A stretch of DNA of 64,000 nucleotides from positions 62,001 to 126,000 of the forward strand of contig NZ_FODF01000007.1 of assembly GCF_900110295.1 (NCBI RefSeq), read 5' to 3'. Below the pieces are notes generated by a model that saw only the letters and a program-made list of their open reading frames with translations, was not told the DNA's origin and searched no databases. Below, piece after piece: positions 9,866 to 17,372 of this stretch. The position numbers were made by a program, and so were the translations under genes. The first letter of the stretch is position 1; each line of letters opens with the position of its first letter. This DNA comes from Peptostreptococcus russellii (lineage in GTDB: Bacteria; Bacillota; Clostridia; Peptostreptococcales; Peptostreptococcaceae).

Positions 9866-9922
9866 CCATCACAAATTTATTTTATACATTGACATACAGC
9901 TTTTTTGCTGTGTGTTTTTTTT
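9866..9922 (+). ncRNA. Candidate short RNA, about 57 nt
   Basis: A transcript starting about 7 bases after the TAAAAT box would end at a hairpin (9892-9900 with 9907-9915, 9 bp with one G-U) followed by eight T. The neighbouring genes are both on the minus strand, so this terminator serves no annotated gene. No ORF fits. Promoter and terminator are seen directly; that an RNA is made is inference. Confidence 0.4.
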
Positions 9923-10069
9923 CCAAAATTTAACTAAGTATTTATTATACATCCTTTTTTTATAAAATTCAAGATTTTTTTATACTGAAAACCTCTTTAT
10001 TTTTAATATGATAATAAACGTTTAATTTACAATAATTTTCAACACTTTTTTGAATATTTCTATATACAT

Positions 10070-10423
10070 TTATCTCAACTCATTAAACAACTCCTTTACA
10101 TCATTGATTCCTTCTTTAATTTCAGCTCTTGTAAAGTTATTTTCTTTTAATTCATCATCGCTTAAATCCATAAGCATAGTATAAAACTCTCCTGCAATAC
10201 AAAGCATATTATCATTTCTGTTTTTTTCCAAGCTTGTAAATAACACATCTTCAGCTTCATTTATTTTTTTTTCCAAAACTAATCTTTTTATAGTTATTAA
10301 AAGAAACTCTTCTGTAGGAGAATATGCAATATTAAAATCATCTATATCACTATATTTTTTCCCTAAAAGCTCCTTATAAACTTTTTCTCTATTTTCATTT
10401 CTTAATCTATCTACTAACCCCAT
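10070..10423 (-). CDS. Conserved small helical protein, unknown function
   Basis: The 117-residue protein is acidic and appears all-helical, with the region FLLITIKRLVLEKKINEAED near residue 43 resembling a TPR-like helix pair. It reminds me of small Firmicute families such as DUF6483, but I am not certain. There is no signal peptide or membrane segment. ATG 10423 was chosen because AAAGGGTG lies just upstream. It is isolated from both neighbours by about 300 bases. Confidence 0.65.
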   Translation of the reverse strand: MGLVDRLRNENREKVYKELLGKKYSDIDDFNIAYSPTEEFLLITIKRLVLEKKINEAEDVLFTSLEKNRNDNMLCIAGEFYTMLMDLSDDELKENNFTRAEIKEGINDVKELFNELR

Positions 10424-10724
10424 TAAAATCACCCTTTCCAATTTAATTTCCTAACCTCTATTATACACGATTTCAAATCCTTTATAAAAAATTTCCATAT
10501 ATTTTATATATATTTTTAATATAAGATATACTGTTTAAAAAAGCCTATTTTTTTCTGATATTATTAAAAAATAAAAATACCGACCTCCAATCATTAGATT
10601 TTTATGTCTAACTTTTTAGGGTCGGTATATACACAATCTTTTTTAATCAAAATTTACTGTTAATTAATACAATTCTATTCTATATATAATTTATTAATAT
10701 ATTTTTAGTTTCTAAAATAATAGA
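10424..10724. other. Intergenic region with SPFH terminator
   Basis: Apart from the hairpin at 10577-10628, nothing recognisable is seen. The sequence is AT-rich. Confidence 0.5.
10577..10628 (-). terminator. Terminator of the SPFH gene
   Basis: ATACCGACC pairs with GGTCGGTAT as a 9-bp stem. A smaller inner stem lies within the loop, and a U-rich tail follows on the minus strand. Confidence 0.75.
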
Positions 10725-11792
10725 TTAGATATCTTTATCGCAATTTTCGCCATCCAAAGTATCTTTTCTAATTTCTTTTACTTCCTCTACTATTTTATCA
10801 CTTAACTTTTTATCATCACTCATAACTTCCTTTATTCCTTTAAAAGTTCCTAGGAAGTTTACAGCATCTGAAGGAAGTACAAGTTTTGATGATTCACTTT
10901 GTCCAAGTTTTTCAAGAGCTTCCATAGATTTAAGAGCCAAGATATTATCATCGATATTAGAGTCTTTCATAGCCTTAAATACCTTTAATATACCTTCTGA
11001 AGTAGCTTCTTGAGTCTTTAGTATAATAGATGCTTCACCTTCTGCTCTTGCTAGGTAAGTATTCCTAATAGCTGCAGCTTCACCTTCTGCTTCAAGTATT
11101 TTAGATTCTCTTTCACCTTCTGCCTCTCTAATCATTGCCTCTTTCTTAGCTTCAGCTCTTAATATTGCTGATTGTTTTTCACCTTCTGCAATAAGAATTT
11201 TAGACTGCTTTTCACCTTCTGCCTGAAGTATAGATTCTCTTCTCTCTCTTTCAGCTCTCATCTGCTTTTCCATTGCAGCCTGAATATCCTTTGGAGGCAT
11301 TATGTTTTTAAGCTCTACTCTATTTACTTTTATTCCCCAAATATCTGTAGCTTCGTCTAATATAGTTCTCATCTTTGTATTGATAAGATCTCTTGAAGTA
11401 AGTGTTTCATCTAAGTCCAAGTCACCTATAATATTTCTAAGTGTTGTTGCTGTTAAATTTTCAATCGCTGATATCGGATTCGCTATTTCAAAAACATAAC
11501 TTTTTGGAGCAGTTATTTTGTAATAGACAACTGTGTCTATTTGCATAGTTACATTGTCCTTTGTTATAACTGGTTGTGGTGGAAAATCTATAACTACTTC
11601 TCTTAGATCTATCATATAGCTCATTGAATCTACAAAAGGAATTAAAAAATGTATGCCTGTTTTTGCTTCTTTATGAAACTTTCCAAGCCTCATTATAATT
11701 CCTACTCTTGCTTGTTTTACTATCCTAATACATCTCACTGCTATTACTATTAAGCAGATTATGATAATTATTGTCAATATATTTTTAATCAT
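10725..11792 (-). CDS. SPFH/band 7 (stomatin-like) membrane protein
   Basis: This is a stomatin/QmcA-type scaffold protein of membrane microdomains. The 355 residues contain an N-terminal membrane segment (ILTIIIIICLIVIAV), the SPFH domain with GIHFLIPFVDSMSYMIDLRE near 50, then a long coiled coil around residues 165-265 built from repeated EGE-containing units, and a charged tail. ATG 11792 has GGAGG 8 bases upstream. It is followed, in transcription order preceded, by an NfeD gene 60 bases away, the standard partner. No protease domain is present in either protein. Confidence 0.92.
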   Translation of the reverse strand: MIKNILTIIIIICLIVIAVRCIRIVKQARVGIIMRLGKFHKEAKTGIHFLIPFVDSMSYMIDLREVVIDFPPQPVITKDNVTMQIDTVVYYKITAPKSYVFEIANPISAIENLTATTLRNIIGDLDLDETLTSRDLINTKMRTILDEATDIWGIKVNRVELKNIMPPKDIQAAMEKQMRAERERRESILQAEGEKQSKILIAEGEKQSAILRAEAKKEAMIREAEGERESKILEAEGEAAAIRNTYLARAEGEASIILKTQEATSEGILKVFKAMKDSNIDDNILALKSMEALEKLGQSESSKLVLPSDAVNFLGTFKGIKEVMSDDKKLSDKIVEEVKEIRKDTLDGENCDKDI

Positions 11793-11852
11793 TTTTATGT
11801 CCTCCAACTAATTTAGAGTGCTCTTCAACACTTTCTTACAAATAATGTTTCA

Positions 11853-12305
11853 TTACTTTTTGCATACAACAAGCTTTACACCTTCTATAGATTTTACAAT
11901 TATTTCTGTTCCCTTTTCTATAGTAGAATCTGAATCACAGGATATTGCACTCCATTCTTCGCCCTTTACTTTTACAATACCAGCCTCTTCTGGAGTTATT
12001 TCTTTTAATACAAAGCCCTTTTTTCCTATTATTGCATCCGTATTTGTGTCAACACTTGCCCAATGAGTATTGCTTTTATCACGATCCATTTTTATTAATT
12101 TCTTCGTAGCAATAAAAAGTAGTAAAAAAGATATTATTGCAAATACTGCTATCTGAATTGTTAAGCTCTCTGTAATATAAGATACTCCCAAAGCACAAAG
12201 TGCACCTATGGTAAACCAGATCATAGTAAGGCTAAGTGTAGCTGCTTCAGCAATAGCAAAAGCTATGGCTACCAACACCCAGATTACTTTTATGCTCAAA
12301 ACCAC
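11853..12305 (-). CDS. NfeD-like membrane protein, short form
   Basis: Short NfeD proteins pair with SPFH proteins and carry an OB-fold that is thought to bind their tails. This 150-residue protein has hydrophobic segments near residues 5-30 and 45-75, then an OB-fold with GKKGFVLKEITPEEAGIVKVKGEEW near 97 (shown as two halves of one strand pair). There is no serine protease part. The likely start is GTG 12305, 7 bases after AGGAGG; TTG 12308 is an alternative. It lies 16 bases after the nnr stop, so nnr, nfeD and the SPFH gene may form one unit. Confidence 0.85.
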   Translation of the reverse strand: MVLSIKVIWVLVAIAFAIAEAATLSLTMIWFTIGALCALGVSYITESLTIQIAVFAIISFLLLFIATKKLIKMDRDKSNTHWASVDTNTDAIIGKKGFVLKEITPEEAGIVKVKGEEWSAISCDSDSTIEKGTEIIVKSIEGVKLVVCKK

Positions 12306-12321
12306 CAAACTACCTCCTTTT

Positions 12322-13854
12322 CTATATATTTACTCTATTATACAATATTTTTAATTCCTTTGGTATTCTTTTTATAATATCCGTAGCATTGACAACCTGA
12401 TTATTTTCAAAAATAGAATCTCCACATCTACCATGAAGATATACTCCTATTGTTGCTGCAACAAAAGCTTCATATCCTTGAGCACAAAGAGCTGTTATTA
12501 TTCCAGTAAGGGTATCTCCCATGCCCCCATTTGCCATTGCATAATTACCCGTAGTATTTACCATTGTTCTTATTCCATCTGTTACTATTGTGTTTTTTCC
12601 CTTTAGTACTAATACTAGCTCATTATCCTTAGCATATTTTTTTGCATATCCTAATCTATCTTTTTCAATTTCTCTTATGCTAATTCCAGATAGTCTCGAA
12701 AATTCTCCTAAATGAGGAGTTAGTATACAATTTGTATTATTTTTTACATATTCTGCTTTAAATACGTTTATACCATCAGCATCTATCACTATTGGAATAT
12801 TTATTTCAGATAAAATTTTCTGCAAAAGTTTCTCTGTTTTTTCATTGTTTCCTAGACCTGGACCAAAAGCTACTGCATTGGCACTTTCTAACAACTTCTC
12901 CACTCTTTCTGAATCTGAATACAGACAAGTCATGGCTTCTTCTAATTTAACAGCTAAAATTTTCTGAACATCTTCACTACAAACTAGACTAGTAAGACCT
13001 GAGCCAGTCTTTACACATGCTTGAGTAGAAAGATAGCCAGCACCATAAAATCCATTAGATGCAGCAAATATTACAGAACGTCCAAAATCCCCTTTATGTG
13101 AATAATCCTCTCTAATTATCAAGTTATCTAAAACATAGTCTTCTTCTATAAACGATGCTATATCTTCTATTTCATTATAAAATTTATATGGAATACCGAT
13201 TTTTTCAGTATAAACTTTTCCTAAGTACTTTTCTGTATCATATCTTAAAAAACCTTTCTTGAAAAATTCAAAAGTAATTGTAAAATCTGCTTTAATAGAA
13301 ACTCCCATAACTTCCCCTATACTTCCATTAATACCTGAAGGAATATCTATAGCTATGATTTTATAATCATTCTCTTCTTTAAGCCTATTAATACAGTTAA
13401 TTAATTCTTTATAATCTCCTTCTATATTTCTATTTAGTCCAACTCCAAAAATACAATCTAAAACTAAATCACTTTTAGAAAGTTCTTTTAATTTTTCACT
13501 AATATCTATTCCTTTTTCTAGATGAAAAAGCTCTATTCCCATAGCTAAAGCAATGTCATAATTTGTTTTTGCTGAGTAACTCATTTTAGAAATATTACCT
13601 ATTACTATAATCTTAATATCTCTCCCTATATTGTATAACTTTCTTGCTATTGCAAATCCATCACCACCATTGTTACCACAGCCACAAACAATTGTTATTT
13701 CTCTAAAATTCAAGTTATTTTCAGATTCTATTTTCATTATTCTTCTAAATCCTACTTCAGCTGCATTTTCCATCAACATTATTTCTGGCATTTTATATTT
13801 TTCTATACAAGTTCTGTCCATCAAAGAAGTAAATTCTGCTCCTGCTATATACAT
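12322..13854 (-). CDS. nnr: Bifunctional NAD(P)HX epimerase and ADP-dependent dehydratase
   Basis: The enzyme repairs hydrated NADH and NADPH. The 510-residue fusion has the YjeF epimerase domain first (VCGCGNNGGDGFAIARKL near residue 55 and DIPSGINGSIGEVMG near 168) and the dehydratase domain second (VAFGPGLGNNEKTEKLL near 330, ILTPHLGEFSRLSG near 375, NGGMGDTLTGIITA near 441). Length is typical of the bacterial fusion. GGAGAGGG lies before the ATG. It starts the unit that continues into nfeD. Confidence 0.95.
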   Translation of the reverse strand: MYIAGAEFTSLMDRTCIEKYKMPEIMLMENAAEVGFRRIMKIESENNLNFREITIVCGCGNNGGDGFAIARKLYNIGRDIKIIVIGNISKMSYSAKTNYDIALAMGIELFHLEKGIDISEKLKELSKSDLVLDCIFGVGLNRNIEGDYKELINCINRLKEENDYKIIAIDIPSGINGSIGEVMGVSIKADFTITFEFFKKGFLRYDTEKYLGKVYTEKIGIPYKFYNEIEDIASFIEEDYVLDNLIIREDYSHKGDFGRSVIFAASNGFYGAGYLSTQACVKTGSGLTSLVCSEDVQKILAVKLEEAMTCLYSDSERVEKLLESANAVAFGPGLGNNEKTEKLLQKILSEINIPIVIDADGINVFKAEYVKNNTNCILTPHLGEFSRLSGISIREIEKDRLGYAKKYAKDNELVLVLKGKNTIVTDGIRTMVNTTGNYAMANGGMGDTLTGIITALCAQGYEAFVAATIGVYLHGRCGDSIFENNQVVNATDIIKRIPKELKILYNRVNI

Positions 13855-13914
13855 TTAAACCCTCTCCTTCTTAACATATACTGATAAAATACTTTTTAAA
13901 TATATAAAAGTATC

Positions 13915-13935
13915 CCGCAACACTTTGTGCTGCGG
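13915..13935 (-). terminator. Terminator of the U32 peptidase gene
   Basis: CCGCAACAC pairs with GTGCTGCGG with one imperfect pair and a three-base loop, just past the U32 stop. The U tract is weak. Confidence 0.55.
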
Positions 13936-13943
13936 AAATTAAT

Positions 13944-16400
13944 TTAATCTATTTCTTTGTATAAATGTCCCTTACTAAATTTTTTGCTATTCATTTCGAT
14001 TTCTCCATAGTAAGAATCAAACTTTCCATTACATCTATCTCTATACTCCACAAACTTTTCAATCACATTAGAAGTTTCACTAGCTCCTTCAAAATAAAAA
14101 GCAAGTTCTATATTTTTAATACCTTCTTCATATAGATCTTCTACTTCCTCTAATAGACACACTGTTTCATCGGAATATATAGTTGTTCTACAATTTTCAT
14201 CTTGTGAAAGCCTAAATTTCTCACCCTCAGAAGATTCCAAGGCATATATACTTTTAGAGCACATAGCATCCCTTTTATTTTTCTTACAATCTTTTGTTAA
14301 AACTCCCATCGGACAATATTCGCTTATCATCATTTCCGTATGACCATATACTAGATACTCGAGATTTGCCTTACTTTTCACATCTTCAGATAAATTTCTA
14401 ATTTGCATCATCGAAACTTCCTGTGATAAACATATTGTATCGGCATTTATAGAGTCGTAATATTTTATAGATTCATCGTTTATTACATTCATCCAAGAAG
14501 ATATTTTTATCTTTTTGTTAGGATAAATACTTTTTATTCTTTCTATTTCTCCATAGTTTGAAACTCTAAATGAGTCTAAATATTCAATATTCGCAGCTTC
14601 TATATTTTCTAGTGCCTTGTAAATATTATTTTCCTTACTTCTTATTATTCTAGGCATATAAAAAGAAATTTTTCTAGAATGCTCTCTCGCAATATTTACT
14701 GCTTCATTTAATGTATATACATCTTTGTAATAAATATTGTCCACGTCTTTTTCTATTGCAGACCTTAATTGCTCAAGATTTTTACAAGATACATTGACTT
14801 TTAAATTGTCATTATTTTCGTCAAAAATTTTTTTTATAGCTAAATCTCTCTCTACAGATAAATTTGCCTTGCTTCTGTCCACATATATTCTTTTTTCAGA
14901 AAGTTCATCTATTGCCTTTCTTCTAATATTATTTAATTCGCTTATAGCAATACTTACACCTTCTTCTATTAGAGCTTCAAAATTTTCTAATCTAAAAGGA
15001 GTATCTCCCATTTTTGAAATTTGCTTTTCAGCCTTTTCAGAACTCAAAGCTACTTTTATAGCCTTTTCAGCATCTTTCTCTCCACTTACTGTTACTATAT
15101 TACCATCTGAATCTTCAAGAGTAAGTTTTGCTTTTTTACCTAAAGAAACTTCCAACTTAGCATTCAGTGGAATCTTTATATATTCCTTATCTTCCTCATA
15201 ACTTTTTCTAACTCTGTCTATAAGCATTCCGTCACTTGTTTTAAATATTTCAGTTCCATTTGCAACTTTGCCTATATAATCTATTTCCACGACTTCTCCA
15301 GCTTTAGCATAGTCTGAAATTTCTTTTCCCTTTATAATTCTTCCTACTGTTCCTCCACCTATATTCAAACCATCACCCTTTTTAAGCGACTTTTCTAATT
15401 TTATTTTAAGTTTTTTGGATTTTGGATTATAGGAAATAGCCTTACCTATATATAGCCCCCTATTGTTAGGCTTATTGGAATTCATTATATCTTCTCCAAC
15501 TTCACCAAGAATATAACCACAAGTAAACTTTCTATTAAAAATAGTATATAATTCTTCTATTCTTTCACTGTCTATTTTACTATCTTTACTTTCTATGTAA
15601 TTTACTATCGCATCTCTATAAGCAGAAATTACAGTTGCAACATATTCAGGTCTTTTCATTCTTCCTTCTATTTTAAGTGAAAGAACATTTGCATCTATTA
15701 CCTTTCCTATATTTTCAACTGTATTTAAATCTCTAGGACTTAAAAGGTATTCTCCATTTGTTTCTAAATACTTATCTTCATCTATATTGTATAGCTTGTA
15801 TTTTTGTCTACATGGTTGAGCACATCTTCCTCTATTACCAGATCTAGTCCCCAATACCGAACTCATAAGACACTGACCTGAATAACATACACAAAGGGCT
15901 CCATGAACAAAAACTTCTATATCCGCCTTACAATTATCTGTTATGTATTTTATCTCGTCTACATTTAGCTCTCTTGCCAGAACTACTCTTTTGAAACCTA
16001 TTTTTTCTAAATATCTTACATCATCTAATGAATGTGCAGACATTTGAGTACTTGCGTGTAACTCAAAATCTGGTAATTCTTTCTTGATTAATACCGCCAT
16101 TCCAATGTCCTGTATTATAAGAGCATCTACTTGAATATCATATAAAAACTTAATATACTCTAGAAAATCCTCTATTTCATCTTGCTTTATAAGAGTATTT
16201 ACTGTTACAAAAACCTTACATCCTCTTATATGTGCATATTTTATTGCCTCTATAAGCTCTTCTCTATCGAAGTTATTTGCACTTGCTCTTGCGCTGAATT
16301 CTTTTCCACCTAAATAAACTGCATTTGCGCCATTTTGTACTGCAGCTTTTAGTGATTCAAAGCTCCCTACTGGAGCTAGTAATTCTAATTCTTTATTCAT
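13944..16400 (-). CDS. U32 family peptidase, long form with DUF3656
   Basis: The 818-residue protein belongs to the U32 group, which includes RlhA (23S rRNA C2501 hydroxylation) and collagenase-like PrtC. The N-terminal part has the TIM-barrel signature ELLAPVGSFESLKAAVQNGANAVYLGG in two overlapping pieces and the cysteine cluster CVCYSGQCLMSSVLGTRSGN near 170 followed by RGRCAQPC. A DUF3656-type region follows (about 380-520) and a second U32-like half (about 530-780) with CPMGVLTKDCKK. Iron-sulfur binding is plausible for the cysteines. A hairpin sits between its ribosome site and ATG; see the separate entry. True proteolytic activity is doubtful for this family. Confidence 0.88.
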   Translation of the reverse strand: MNKELELLAPVGSFESLKAAVQNGANAVYLGGKEFSARASANNFDREELIEAIKYAHIRGCKVFVTVNTLIKQDEIEDFLEYIKFLYDIQVDALIIQDIGMAVLIKKELPDFELHASTQMSAHSLDDVRYLEKIGFKRVVLARELNVDEIKYITDNCKADIEVFVHGALCVCYSGQCLMSSVLGTRSGNRGRCAQPCRQKYKLYNIDEDKYLETNGEYLLSPRDLNTVENIGKVIDANVLSLKIEGRMKRPEYVATVISAYRDAIVNYIESKDSKIDSERIEELYTIFNRKFTCGYILGEVGEDIMNSNKPNNRGLYIGKAISYNPKSKKLKIKLEKSLKKGDGLNIGGGTVGRIIKGKEISDYAKAGEVVEIDYIGKVANGTEIFKTSDGMLIDRVRKSYEEDKEYIKIPLNAKLEVSLGKKAKLTLEDSDGNIVTVSGEKDAEKAIKVALSSEKAEKQISKMGDTPFRLENFEALIEEGVSIAISELNNIRRKAIDELSEKRIYVDRSKANLSVERDLAIKKIFDENNDNLKVNVSCKNLEQLRSAIEKDVDNIYYKDVYTLNEAVNIAREHSRKISFYMPRIIRSKENNIYKALENIEAANIEYLDSFRVSNYGEIERIKSIYPNKKIKISSWMNVINDESIKYYDSINADTICLSQEVSMMQIRNLSEDVKSKANLEYLVYGHTEMMISEYCPMGVLTKDCKKNKRDAMCSKSIYALESSEGEKFRLSQDENCRTTIYSDETVCLLEEVEDLYEEGIKNIELAFYFEGASETSNVIEKFVEYRDRCNGKFDSYYGEIEMNSKKFSKGHLYKEID

Positions 16401-16437
16401 TTAATCAAGGTACTTACAAGCACCTTGCCTCCCTCCT
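16401..16437 (-). promoter_or_regulatory. Structured ribosome-binding site of the U32 gene
   Basis: On the minus strand the Shine-Dalgarno AGGAGGGAGG (16437-16428) is followed immediately by a 9-bp hairpin (16427-16419 with 16414-16406, one G-U, loop TGTA) and then five bases to the ATG at 16400. In linear form the site is about 27 bases from the start, too far; with the hairpin folded the effective spacing is about 5. Confidence 0.65.
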
Positions 16438-16541
16438 ATTTCTTTTTTATCTTATAAAAATCATCTTTATCTATATCGTTATAGTATATTATATCATTTT
16501 TTATATCTAAATATATAACATTTATTTCAAGAGAATATAAA

Positions 16542-16564
16542 AGGACTACTTTAAAGGTAGTCCT
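16542..16564. terminator. zapA terminator
   Basis: AGGACTAC pairs with GTAGTCCT. An A-run on the left gives a U tract on the minus strand, 11 bases past the zapA stop. Confidence 0.75.
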
Positions 16565-16575
16565 AAATAGTTTTT

Positions 16576-17154
16576 CTACTTTTTATTTTTTAATTCCTCA
16601 TAGTTAAGCTGTAGATTATAGGCTTTGTTTTGGAACTCTGTTGCCATACTTTCCGCTACTGCAACCTTCTTTTCCATATCCTTAAGCTTCATCTCTAGTG
16701 CTTTTATTTTCTTTTCAGATTCTTCATCTGTTTTATTTGCATCTGCATTACTTTCCTTCTTGTTAATTACTTCTTTTTCCTTTTCTTCAACAAGCTTTTT
16801 TAGTCTTTCTATTTCTTTTTCCGATTCAGATGCCTTGTTTTCTGCGACTTCAAGTTTTTTAAGTACTGAATCAAATTCTTTTTCTACATCTTCAGTTGTA
16901 TTGCTATAACCCTCTTTAATTGATTTAAGCTCTTTTTCAAGCTTCTCAACCTTCTCTTTATTTTCAAAAAGTTGATCAACTATATTTATTGAAGTAAGAA
17001 CACTTGCATCTACCTTATTAAGATTAGGAGCTGCACTTCTTATTTCACCTAGCTTTTTATCAATATATTTAGCAATTTTTACTATTTGGGCTTCATCCCT
17101 GTCCCCGACTATTTTATAGTCTATACCATCAATTGTCACACTCACTGTTTTCAT
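16576..17154 (-). CDS. zapA: Cell-division protein ZapA, extended coiled-coil form
   Basis: ZapA promotes FtsZ bundling at the division site. The first 90 or so residues match the ZapA domain: VTIDGIDYKIVGDRDEAQIV near the start, AKYIDKKLGEI near 30 and NIVDQLFENKEKVEKLE near 57. Residues 80-190 form a highly charged Lys/Glu coiled coil. Classic ZapA is about 85-110 residues, so this 192-residue form nearly doubles it. GAGGTGATG lies just before the start. It follows pheT in the genome but has a separate upstream terminator. Confidence 0.88.
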   Translation of the reverse strand: MKTVSVTIDGIDYKIVGDRDEAQIVKIAKYIDKKLGEIRSAAPNLNKVDASVLTSINIVDQLFENKEKVEKLEKELKSIKEGYSNTTEDVEKEFDSVLKKLEVAENKASESEKEIERLKKLVEEKEKEVINKKESNADANKTDEESEKKIKALEMKLKDMEKKVAVAESMATEFQNKAYNLQLNYEELKNKK

Positions 17155-17268
17155 TGCATCACCTCATTGTAATTATACATTTATTATATCACAAAATAGA
17201 CCTTGTTACTATTATATAAGGATTATATCAACATGATTTTGAAAATATTAATCTATATATACAAAAAA

Positions 17269-17293
17269 GCCAACTGCAATATATACAGCTGGC
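17269..17293 (-). terminator. pheT terminator
   Basis: GCCAACTG pairs with CAGCTGGC allowing one G-U in RNA. Six T follow on the minus strand, about 80 bases past the pheT stop. Confidence 0.75.
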
Positions 17294-17372
17294 ATTTTTG
17301 TTTTTATAGATATATTTGCGTTTGAAATAAAACCTTGCTAACGTTAAAAATATACCTAATATTTATCTAAAA

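Noticed and set aside
11090-11250. Repeated TTCACCTTCTGC words, looking like a tandem repeat or CRISPR-like array
   Set aside because: They encode the repeated AEGE units of the SPFH coiled coil and are not spaced like CRISPR repeats.
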